Of a stretch of 13,691 nt of DNA, positions 7,582 through 13,691 are shown in pieces. Under the pieces are notes generated by a model. The model was not told the DNA's origin. It searched no databases and saw nothing but the letters and a program-made list of their open reading frames with translations. Each line of letters begins with the position of its first letter. Position 1 is the first letter of the stretch. This DNA comes from Gammaproteobacteria bacterium. GTDB lineage: Bacteria; Pseudomonadota; Gammaproteobacteria; UBA6429. Where the stretch lies: assembly GCA_030635835.1 (NCBI GenBank), contig DAOVYB010000024.1, positions 1 through 13,691 of the forward strand. Direction: 5' to 3'. The position numbers were made by a program, and so were the translations under genes.

Positions 7582-8709
7582 TTAAGCAGGAATTTTCTTA
7601 TAGGCTATAAATACAGCGACTAAACTCACCACTGCAGCAATCATAAAGGTTGTCGTGGTTCCAAATGAATCCCAGGTGTAACCTGCGTATAAACTTCCAA
7701 TCGCTCCGCCTGCACCAAAACTCACACTGCTGTACAAAGCCTGACCTTTACCCTGATTTCGACCAACAAAGTAATTATGAATAAGTTGAATAGCAACAGC
7801 ATGATAAACACCAAATGAAGCAGCATGTAAAATTTGTGCGATGACCATCAGCGGCATAATCGTCGGAAATAATGCCACCATAACCCAACGACACGCAGCT
7901 AAAAGCAAGCTCACAATAAGTAATCGTTTTAAACCAAAACGCGGAACCAGTTTATGCATTTGCATAAAAATAAGTACTTCAGCAAAAACACCGAGCGCCC
8001 ACAAAAATCCGATAAAAGATAATGCGTAGCCATAATCCTGCATATAAATTGAATAAAAGGTGTAATAAGGCCCATGCCCCATTTGCATAAGAAAACAAAT
8101 AACCAGTAAGCCCATGACTTCCGGACGTTTAAGTACTGTACCTAAAGGCTCATGTGTAGGATGTAACTGCTCAGCAACTTCGTCTGGCACAATAAGGCTA
8201 CTGGCCCAAATACTGATAAACAATCCCATTAATATCAGTGGCAAATATGAAATTTTTGCCCCATCTAATTGTTGGCCAATGATCCAAACCGTAACAATAA
8301 AACCAATTGAACCCCATAAACGAACTGAACTATAGCGATGCGTGTGTTCACCTAAATGCGTAAAAGTGGTTGCTTCAAATTGCGGTAAGGTGGCATTCCA
8401 GAAAAAACTAAACACCATCATCACAGCAACCAGCCACCAGTATTGCTGTGAAATAAAGACACCAACAAAAGCAATAACAGAAAGTAATCCACCCAGACGC
8501 ACAATTGCCATGCGTTTACCGGTGTGATCAGCGACCCAGCCCCAGATATTTGGCGAGACAATTTTGGTCGCCATGATAATTGCCATCATGGTACCAATAG
8601 CCGTTGCAGTAAAATCAAGTGATTTTAGGTATAAGCCCCAATATGGAATCAGAGCACCAAGACTTGCAAAGTAAAAAAAATAAAAGCCGGACAGGCGCCA
8701 ATATGGCAT
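7582..8709 (-). CDS. Major facilitator superfamily transporter (HcaT/MFS_1-like)
   Basis: A 375-aa inner-membrane protein with about 12 hydrophobic segments. The MFS loop motif between helices 2 and 3 is visible as WGWVADHTGKRMAIVR. The start MPYWRLSGFYFFYFASLGAL and the motif SSVRLWGSIGFIVTVWIIGQ are typical of the HcaT (3-phenylpropionate transporter)-like branch. The substrate is unknown, and the phenylpropionate link is only family resemblance. The ATG at 8709 lacks a clear ribosome site (upstream CTTCCTTATTGAT), and a MITE-like element begins 21 bases upstream. Any original promoter or leader may therefore have been displaced, leaving expression to depend on read-through from aroC or on the element. 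I recall an MFS gene next to aroC in pseudomonads too, which suggests an old pairing. Mqo follows on the same strand. Confidence 0.88.
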   Translation of the reverse strand: MPYWRLSGFYFFYFASLGALIPYWGLYLKSLDFTATAIGTMMAIIMATKIVSPNIWGWVADHTGKRMAIVRLGGLLSVIAFVGVFISQQYWWLVAVMMVFSFFWNATLPQFEATTFTHLGEHTHRYSSVRLWGSIGFIVTVWIIGQQLDGAKISYLPLILMGLFISIWASSLIVPDEVAEQLHPTHEPLGTVLKRPEVMGLLVICFLMQMGHGPYYTFYSIYMQDYGYALSFIGFLWALGVFAEVLIFMQMHKLVPRFGLKRLLIVSLLLAACRWVMVALFPTIMPLMVIAQILHAASFGVYHAVAIQLIHNYFVGRNQGKGQALYSSVSFGAGGAIGSLYAGYTWDSFGTTTTFMIAAVVSLVAVFIAYKKIPA

Positions 8710-8730
8710 ATCAATAAGGAAGCTTTATTT

Positions 8731-8868
8731 GAGGCCTTTGCACGGATAGCGAAAAGCCAGAGAACAAGGCAAAACCGATGAAAAAGCGGAATGTACAATA
8801 AGTACATGAGCATTTTGAAGGGGTTTAAACGCTGTTATCTGGCTTCGTAGCATTCGTGCAAAGGTCTC
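8731..8868. mobile_element. MITE-like palindromic element, 138 bp
   Basis: The ends are inverted: GAGGCCTTTGCACG at the left and, read in reverse, GAGACCTTTGCACG at the right (13 of 14). A second matched block, AAGCCAGA-AACA, lies inward (24-36 bases from each end, 12 of 13). At the centre is a perfect ATGTAC-AATAA-GTACAT hairpin (8791-8807), so the whole element can fold on itself. There is no coding capacity. TATT lies just outside the right end and one base away from the left end, a possible but imperfect target duplication. The ends look like those of a transposase-dependent insertion sequence; I suspect an IS5-type parent but cannot confirm it. Its right terminal base is part of the aroC stop codon. 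Confidence 0.75.
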
Positions 8869-9968
8869 TATTCTGGGCTTGCGGGAATAACAGGGGTGTC
8901 TACTTTTACATCGGCATTTTGGCCACGGTTACGCAATAAATGATCAACCAGTACAAGTGCTAACATCGCTTCAGCAATGGGTGTTGCGCGAATACCAACA
9001 CAGGGATCATGGCGCCCTTCTGTAACGACTTCAACCGCTTCGCCTTCAAGGTTAATTGTTTTACCCGGAATACGAATGCTCGAGGTCGCTTTTAACGCCA
9101 TACTCACAGTGATATCTTGCCCCGAAGAAATGCCACCCAATATCCCACCGGCGTTATTGGATAAAAATCCATCGATAGTTAATTCATCACGGTGTTCGGT
9201 ACCTTTTTGTTCAACACAGTCAAAACCCGCCCCGATTTCAACTCCTTTAACGGCATTGATACACATCATGGCATGTGAAATGTCTGCATCCAGACGATCA
9301 AAAATAGGTTCACCCAGACCAGGTGGTACACCTGTGGCAACAACATTAATACGTGCACCTATTGAATTACCTTCTTTTCTTAAGGCATCCATATACTCTT
9401 CAAGCTCAGTAACTTTATTCGCATCAGGGAAAAAGAAGGGATTATTCTCTACTTCATTCCAGTCAAAATTCTCATATTTAATTGGGCCGAGTTGCGCCAT
9501 ATATCCATGAATTTCAATACCACAAGATTCTTTTAAATATTTTTTAGCAATCGCACCAGCTGCAACCCGCATGGCAGTTTCACGTGCAGATGAGCGACCA
9601 CCACCCCGATAATCACGTAAACCATATTTATGATGATAAGTGTAATCCGCATGACCGGGACGAAAACGATCCATAATCTCTGAATAATCTTTGGAACGTT
9701 GATCAGTATTATGAATAATCAAGGCAATCGGCGAACCGGTTGTTTTACCATCAAATACGCCAGATAAGATTTGTACTTCATCAAGTTCTCGACGCTGAGT
9801 AGTATGGCGGGTTTTACCGGGACGACGACGATCAAGATCACCCTGTAAATCTGCTTCTGTTAGCGACAGTCCCGGAGGACAGCCATCAACAATACAGCCA
9901 ATTGCTGCACCATGACTCTCACCAAAACTGGTGACTGTGAAAAGTTTACCTAGCGTATTTCCGGACAT
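8868..9968 (-). CDS. aroC: Chorismate synthase
   Basis: AroC removes phosphate from 5-enolpyruvylshikimate-3-phosphate to make chorismate, the precursor of aromatic amino acids, folate and quinones. It needs reduced FMN and acts in the cytoplasm as a tetramer. At 366 aa it matches the usual ~360. Signatures are [20 protein letters not shown] (14-33, His19), DRRRPG (46-51), [10 protein letters not shown] (His106) and [20 protein letters not shown] (120-139), with [10 protein letters not shown] later. The two invariant histidines and the arginine-rich FMN/substrate loops are present. The ATG at 9968 has no strong ribosome site (AAAAGTAAATAATATT upstream). The stop codon TAG shares its final G with the adjoining MITE-like element, yet the protein is not shortened relative to the family. 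An 18-bp inverted repeat lies in the leader. Confidence 0.98.
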   Translation of the reverse strand: MSGNTLGKLFTVTSFGESHGAAIGCIVDGCPPGLSLTEADLQGDLDRRRPGKTRHTTQRRELDEVQILSGVFDGKTTGSPIALIIHNTDQRSKDYSEIMDRFRPGHADYTYHHKYGLRDYRGGGRSSARETAMRVAAGAIAKKYLKESCGIEIHGYMAQLGPIKYENFDWNEVENNPFFFPDANKVTELEEYMDALRKEGNSIGARINVVATGVPPGLGEPIFDRLDADISHAMMCINAVKGVEIGAGFDCVEQKGTEHRDELTIDGFLSNNAGGILGGISSGQDITVSMALKATSSIRIPGKTINLEGEAVEVVTEGRHDPCVGIRATPIAEAMLALVLVDHLLRNRGQNADVKVDTPVIPASPE

Positions 9969-10391
9969 AATATTATTTACTTTTATTAGAATTAATCAAT
10001 TCTATCAAGAATTTACCGCATTTAAAATTATTCTTACATTTAGAGCATTTAGATGTTTACAGAAACAGCAATAAACAGGAAGATAAATAAGCTAGCCTCC
10101 CCTCTCATGCTCAATAGTCTACCAATATCCAAGTTGATAAATTCTGATGAAAAATAGAGTGCAAATTTAAGTATATGGGTATTTTAACAAGATTTTCGGC
10201 ATACTTAACCTCAAAAAATAACGGATGACTAAATTCGGTTAACTAAACATTAGCGGATACCGGAGAGATCCCATATAAATATTAAAGATAATTCTTATAT
10301 TGCCGACTTATATATTCAGACTAATAACAAAAGTAGATTCAATATTATATAAATTAACCTGGCAAATACGAATTATTAATATAAATCAGAT
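9969..10391. other. AT-rich divergent intergenic region between aroC and the GGDEF-EAL gene
   Basis: These 423 bases hold no convincing ORF and must carry both promoters. For the GGDEF-EAL gene, TTAACC (10354-10359), 17 bases, TAATAT (10377-10382) is a weak candidate; it would start transcription only a few bases before the ATG. For aroC, TTGATA on the minus strand (about 10003-10008) could be a -35 with a poor -10. No cyclic-di-GMP riboswitch pattern is visible. Confidence 0.4.
9987..10004. promoter_or_regulatory. 18-bp inverted repeat upstream of aroC
   Basis: TAGAATT-AATC-AATTCTA is a perfect 7-bp-arm palindrome, 19 to 36 bases before the aroC start. It could be an operator or a weak leader hairpin. 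In DNA this AT-rich, chance is possible. Confidence 0.3.
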
Positions 10392-12752
10392 ATGATTAAA
10401 AAAACAACAAAACTCATATCAATAAACCGCTTTAACCTGAGTAAAAGCTCATTGCTGCTTATTGTCAGTTTTAGCGCTATATTGCTTGTCACCTTTGCTG
10501 CCCTGGTTTTTATTTCCTTGCAAATAAAAGCAACTCAATTACAAACTAATGAAATCATAACAAATAACAATAAAAAATCTCGTCTTTTGGTTGAAATGCA
10601 ACAAGCTGCCAGAGAAAGAAGTCTGGCGCTTTACAGCATGGTGAATATTAAAGACCCGTTTGAATATGATGATTTTTTTTTGAAATACCAAAATTATGCA
10701 GAGATATTTATAAAAGCCAGACAAACATTATTATCTATGTCTTTGTCAGAAACAGAACGAGATTTAATAAAAAAACAGGGTAAACTAAGCAGACTTGCTG
10801 TTCCACTACAAAACATCATCATAAGACTGCTCGATCGAGAAAGATTTAAAGAAGCGATTGATATATTAATAAACAAATCTATTCCGGCGCAAAATGCCGT
10901 GCTGTCGCAAATATCAAAAATCATTGATTATCAAAGTGATAATAATGAACTTATTTTTAAACAACTTCAGAAAAGATTAAATAATAATATCATTATCATT
11001 ACTGTTATATCTGTAATAATATTTATATTAACTATTCTGACATCTTCATATGTTATAAGCCGAATAAGAAAAACTGAAAAACAGCTCTTTTTTGAAAAAG
11101 AATTAGCCCAAATAACATTACACTCAATTGGTGATGGTGTAATTACGGTTGATAAAGATTATTTCATTCAAACAATTAACCCTGTTGCTGAAATGCTTGC
11201 CGATGTAAAAGCTGAAAATGTCATAGGCAAAAATATTTTAAGTATTTATGAGGGAGAAAGTGCTAAACAACGTTCTGAAATAAATGAAAACTTAGCCGCG
11301 AGTGGTATTCAACGTTCCTTATTTGATTTTACCTTAACAAAAAAAGATGGCACGAAGTACGAAGTCGAACATACTATCGCGCCCATTATTGATCAGGATA
11401 AAATTATTCTTGGTGCTGTTATTATTTTGCGTGATGTTACCGAAGTACGCACAATGGAAAAACGACTTAGCTATCAGGCATCGCATGATGCACTGACTGG
11501 CTTAATTAACCGAAGAGAGTTTGAGGTCCGGCTAAAACAAACTATTCGTAATGCACAGACTGAAGACATTACGCATTCCATTTGTTTTCTTGATCTTGAT
11601 AAATTTAAAATAATTAATGACACTTCAGGTCATGCGGCCGGTGACGAGTTTTTAAAACAAATCCCCAAAACTATTCAATCCCTTTTACGTCAAACTGATG
11701 TACTTGCACGACTCGGAGGTGATGAGTTTGCAATCATTCTTGATAGCTGTTCAATTCATCAGGCAAAAAATATTTGTACCCAAATAATTAAAAAAATAAA
11801 AGATACACGTTTTAACTGGGGGAAAAATTCTTTTGAAACCGGGGCAAGCATAGGTATTGTTCCGGTTACAAAACTTACGGTATCAGTATCAGAGATAATG
11901 AGCTCAGTTGATGCTGCCTGTTATGAAGCTAAAGATAAAGGCCGCAACCGCATCCAGGTATTTGAACCCAATGATGCAGAATTTGTTAAACATCAACTGG
12001 AAACATCATGGATACAAAAAATTAAAGATGCAATCGCATATAATAATTTTGAACTTTATTATCAGGAGATTCAAAATATTAATAAAAAATATCCAACACC
12101 CAAGACTATTGAATTACTTATTCGTTTAAATGACAAGGACAATATAATTCCTCCTGATTCATTTATCTCTACAGCAGAACGCTATAATTTAATGCCTGCT
12201 ATTGACGAATGGATGATCAAAAATACTTTTACATTTATGAAAAATTTTAAAGATAAGCATAATGAAGATATCAGGGTCGCAATTAACCTTTCCGGACAAT
12301 CTTTATCTGAGGACTCAGTTTTAAATTTAATCACGAAGATGTTAAGAAAAAACAAAGAACTAAAAAAGGAACTGATTTGTTTTGAAATAACAGAAACAGC
12401 AGCTATTGCTAATATGAGTAAAGCGATAGAGTTTATTGCTTCGGTAAAACAAATGGGCTGCAAATTTTCTCTTGATGATTTTGGCAGTGGCCTTAGTTCA
12501 TTTTCATACTTAAAAAACATGCCCGTTGACAATATTAAAATTGATGGGATATTTATACGAGGGATACATACTGATCCTATAAACAGAATATTTGTGGAAT
12601 CTATTCATAACATCAGTAAAATAATGGGGATTAAAACAACAGCGGAATATGTTGAAAGTGAAGAAATTCTGAATTGTATTAAATCAATTGGTATTGATTA
12701 TGCTCAGGGATACTATATTTCAAAACCTGCACCGGTTTCCGCTTTACTTTAA
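10392..12752 (+). CDS. Membrane-bound PAS-GGDEF-EAL cyclic-di-GMP enzyme
   Basis: A 786-aa inner-membrane signalling protein. Helix 1 spans about 20-43, an extracytoplasmic helical sensor region 45-197, helix 2 about 199-222, a PAS domain about 237-355, GGDEF about 360-525 and EAL about 540-786. The GGDEF domain keeps GGDEF (442-446) and the inhibitory site RQTD (433-436) exactly five residues before it, so synthesis of cyclic-di-GMP with product inhibition is expected. The EAL motif reads ELL (574-576), but the catalytic set looks complete: E574, N632 (INLS), E668 (ITET), D695/D696 (LDDFGSG), K716, E752 and Q772 (AQGYY). Phosphodiesterase activity is therefore plausible, and which activity dominates cannot be told. 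There is no clear ribosome site at the ATG. The gene looks visibly more AT-rich than the leu genes, and its ligand is unknown. Confidence 0.93.
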   Translation: MIKKTTKLISINRFNLSKSSLLLIVSFSAILLVTFAALVFISLQIKATQLQTNEIITNNNKKSRLLVEMQQAARERSLALYSMVNIKDPFEYDDFFLKYQNYAEIFIKARQTLLSMSLSETERDLIKKQGKLSRLAVPLQNIIIRLLDRERFKEAIDILINKSIPAQNAVLSQISKIIDYQSDNNELIFKQLQKRLNNNIIIITVISVIIFILTILTSSYVISRIRKTEKQLFFEKELAQITLHSIGDGVITVDKDYFIQTINPVAEMLADVKAENVIGKNILSIYEGESAKQRSEINENLAASGIQRSLFDFTLTKKDGTKYEVEHTIAPIIDQDKIILGAVIILRDVTEVRTMEKRLSYQASHDALTGLINRREFEVRLKQTIRNAQTEDITHSICFLDLDKFKIINDTSGHAAGDEFLKQIPKTIQSLLRQTDVLARLGGDEFAIILDSCSIHQAKNICTQIIKKIKDTRFNWGKNSFETGASIGIVPVTKLTVSVSEIMSSVDAACYEAKDKGRNRIQVFEPNDAEFVKHQLETSWIQKIKDAIAYNNFELYYQEIQNINKKYPTPKTIELLIRLNDKDNIIPPDSFISTAERYNLMPAIDEWMIKNTFTFMKNFKDKHNEDIRVAINLSGQSLSEDSVLNLITKMLRKNKELKKELICFEITETAAIANMSKAIEFIASVKQMGCKFSLDDFGSGLSSFSYLKNMPVDNIKIDGIFIRGIHTDPINRIFVESIHNISKIMGIKTTAEYVESEEILNCIKSIGIDYAQGYYISKPAPVSALL

Positions 12753-12758
12753 AAGATA

Positions 12759-12784
12759 CCGGATAATGGTTTCTCCATTTCCGG
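12759..12784. terminator. Hairpin after the GGDEF-EAL gene
   Basis: CCGGATAATGG (12759-12769), loop TTTCT, CCATTTCCGG (12775-12784): a 10-bp stem with one bulged T, starting 6 bases past the stop. There is no clear T-run after it on either strand, so it is at best an atypical terminator. Confidence 0.4.
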
Positions 12785-12786
12785 CA

Positions 12787-12814
12787 TGATATAAGAGTCC
12801 AGACTCTTATATCA
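12787..12814. terminator. Perfect 12-bp hairpin spanning the hemN stop codon
   Basis: TGATATAAGAGT (12787-12798), loop CCAG, ACTCTTATATCA (12803-12814) is a perfect stem. Its right arm contains the last hemN codons and the TAA stop. With the neighbouring hairpin it fills the 54-base gap between two convergent genes, fitting a two-way termination or 3'-end stabilising role. The T-tract of a classic terminator is missing. Confidence 0.45.
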
Positions 12815-13691
12815 CCTTTGAGAAACGTTGTTCTTTATTTCTTTTTAAATAAATATCAAACACCATACAAATATTTCTAATTAACAACTTTCCTTCCGGT
12901 AAAACTGTAATTTTATTAGTTGTTAATTCCAGTAGCGAATCCATCGCCATATCTTCAATTTGCTTAAGCTCATCTGCAAAATAATCAGCAAAATTAATAT
13001 TAAATTCATTTTCGATATCATTAAAATTTAATTCGAAATGACAAATCAATTGATTAATAACTTCCCGTCTTAAAATATCATCCTCGGTCAGGGCTATGCC
13101 TCTAAATACAGGTAACCGACCAGATTCAATAACAGCCGTATATTCTTTAATGGTCTTAATATTTTGACTGTAGCTGTCAGCGACTTTTCCAATTGAAGTA
13201 ATCCCCATTGCAACAAGGTCACAATCTGAATTCGTTGAATAGCCCTGAAAGTTTCGATAAAGTTTTTTCTCTTTCTGAGCAATCGCAAGTTCATCTTCGG
13301 GTTTTGCAAAATGATCCATACCAATATATTCATAACCTGCATTAATAAGTTTATTTGTCACATGCTGTAAAATCGCCAGTTTATCTTCAGCAGAAGGTAA
13401 ATCAAATTCATTAATCTGCCGTTGAGTTTTAAACATCTCAGGTAAATGTGCATAATTAAAAACTGATAATCTATCTGGTTCTAAATCAAGCACCTTGTCT
13501 ACTGTTTCATCAAATGATGAAACAGTTTGGAAAGGTAAGCCATAAATAAGATCTAAACTTATTGAATGAAAATTATTCTCTCTCGCTGCCAGAATAACAT
13601 CACGTGTTTCTTTATAACTTTGAATACGGTTAACTGCCTGTTGGACTTTCGGGTTAAAATCCTGCACACCTAAACTAATGCGGTTAAAACC
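12807..13691 (-). CDS. hemN: Oxygen-independent coproporphyrinogen III oxidase, N-terminus beyond window
   Basis: HemN is a radical-SAM enzyme that converts coproporphyrinogen III to protoporphyrinogen IX without oxygen, in the cytoplasm. The visible 294 residues are the C-terminal two thirds; E. coli HemN has 457. The frame is open to the right edge and begins GFNRISLGVQDFNPKVQQAV, so the GTG at 13667 is an internal valine and not a start. Motifs shared with E. coli HemN are LDLIYGLPFQT, PDRLSVFNYAHLPEMF, GYEYIGMDHFAKPEDELAIA, NFQGYST, NFADYFADEL and LLIRNICMVFDIYL. The CxxxCxxC iron-sulfur motif would be in the missing part. It converges on the GGDEF-EAL gene, with hairpins in the 54-base gap. 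It is HemN rather than the shorter HemW-type, because HemW lacks this C-terminal pattern. Confidence 0.95.
   Translation of the reverse strand, partial: GFNRISLGVQDFNPKVQQAVNRIQSYKETRDVILAARENNFHSISLDLIYGLPFQTVSSFDETVDKVLDLEPDRLSVFNYAHLPEMFKTQRQINEFDLPSAEDKLAILQHVTNKLINAGYEYIGMDHFAKPEDELAIAQKEKKLYRNFQGYSTNSDCDLVAMGITSIGKVADSYSQNIKTIKEYTAVIESGRLPVFRGIALTEDDILRREVINQLICHFELNFNDIENEFNINFADYFADELKQIEDMAMDSLLELTTNKITVLPEGKLLIRNICMVFDIYLKRNKEQRFSKVI

Noticed and set aside
8977..9510. 177-aa plus-strand ORF inside aroC
   Set aside because: It is a frame shadow of a highly conserved gene, with serine/proline-rich low-information protein and no ribosome site.
9969..10391. Cyclic-di-GMP riboswitch upstream of the GGDEF-EAL gene
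   Set aside because: I could not find the conserved core segments of the GEMM aptamer on either strand.
12182..12532. 116-aa minus-strand ORF inside the EAL domain
   Set aside because: It lies antisense to conserved catalytic codons and has no recognisable domain.
11400..12752. EAL domain as a degenerate, non-catalytic sensor
   Set aside because: The motif is ELL, but the catalytic glutamates, asparagine, double aspartate, lysine and glutamine are all in place, so inactivity is not supported.
13665..13667. GTG at 13667 as the hemN start
   Set aside because: The frame stays open to the edge and the upstream residues GFNRISLG match HemN, so the codon is an internal valine.

Overview
The window looks like chromosomal core DNA of an AT-rich gammaproteobacterium. 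The grounds are the gene order leuC-leuD-leuB-asd with a divergent LysR-type regulator, Asd, AroC and HemN sequences of gammaproteobacterial type, and an aroC/MFS neighbourhood that, from memory, also occurs in pseudomonads. I cannot name a genus. There is no rRNA, tRNA, CRISPR array, prophage or intact transposase gene.

Layout. Positions 1-4371 (minus strand) carry a leucine/aspartate-family cluster read right to left as leuC, leuD, leuB, asd (asd runs off the left edge). Each of its three intercistronic gaps holds a copy of one palindromic repeat family built from 8-bp units like RCGCRAAG. The repeat was not seen elsewhere in the window. The 4372-4504 gap is a divergent promoter region with a good LysR-type site (CTAT-N11-ATAG) centred near -65 of the predicted leuC start. 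The regulator follows at 4505-5389 (+), then a single-domain response regulator (5449-5826) and a small BON-domain lipoprotein (5839-6180). Converging on these from the right are a malate:quinone oxidoreductase (6189-7508), an MFS transporter (7582-8709) and chorismate synthase aroC (8868-9968), all on the minus strand. A 138-bp MITE-like hairpin element sits between the transporter and aroC, and its last base is the third base of the aroC stop codon. After a 423-bp AT-rich gap comes a membrane-bound PAS-GGDEF-EAL cyclic-di-GMP enzyme (10392-12752, +). It converges on the C-terminal part of hemN (12807-13691, minus), with two hairpins between them.

How the genes work together. LeuC/LeuD isomerise isopropylmalate and LeuB oxidises it, giving the leucine precursor. 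Asd makes aspartate semialdehyde for lysine, threonine, methionine and diaminopimelate. AroC makes chorismate. Mqo feeds electrons from malate into the quinone pool, and HemN makes haem precursor without oxygen. The cyclic-di-GMP protein and the receiver protein are signalling genes with no visible link to the metabolic genes.

I see no clear new multi-gene system. The observations most worth checking are the repeats confined to the leu-asd gaps, where same-family copies in opposite orientation bracket leuD; the MITE fused to the aroC stop codon; the well-placed LysR-type site; and the short Mqo of a type I associate with Campylobacterota.
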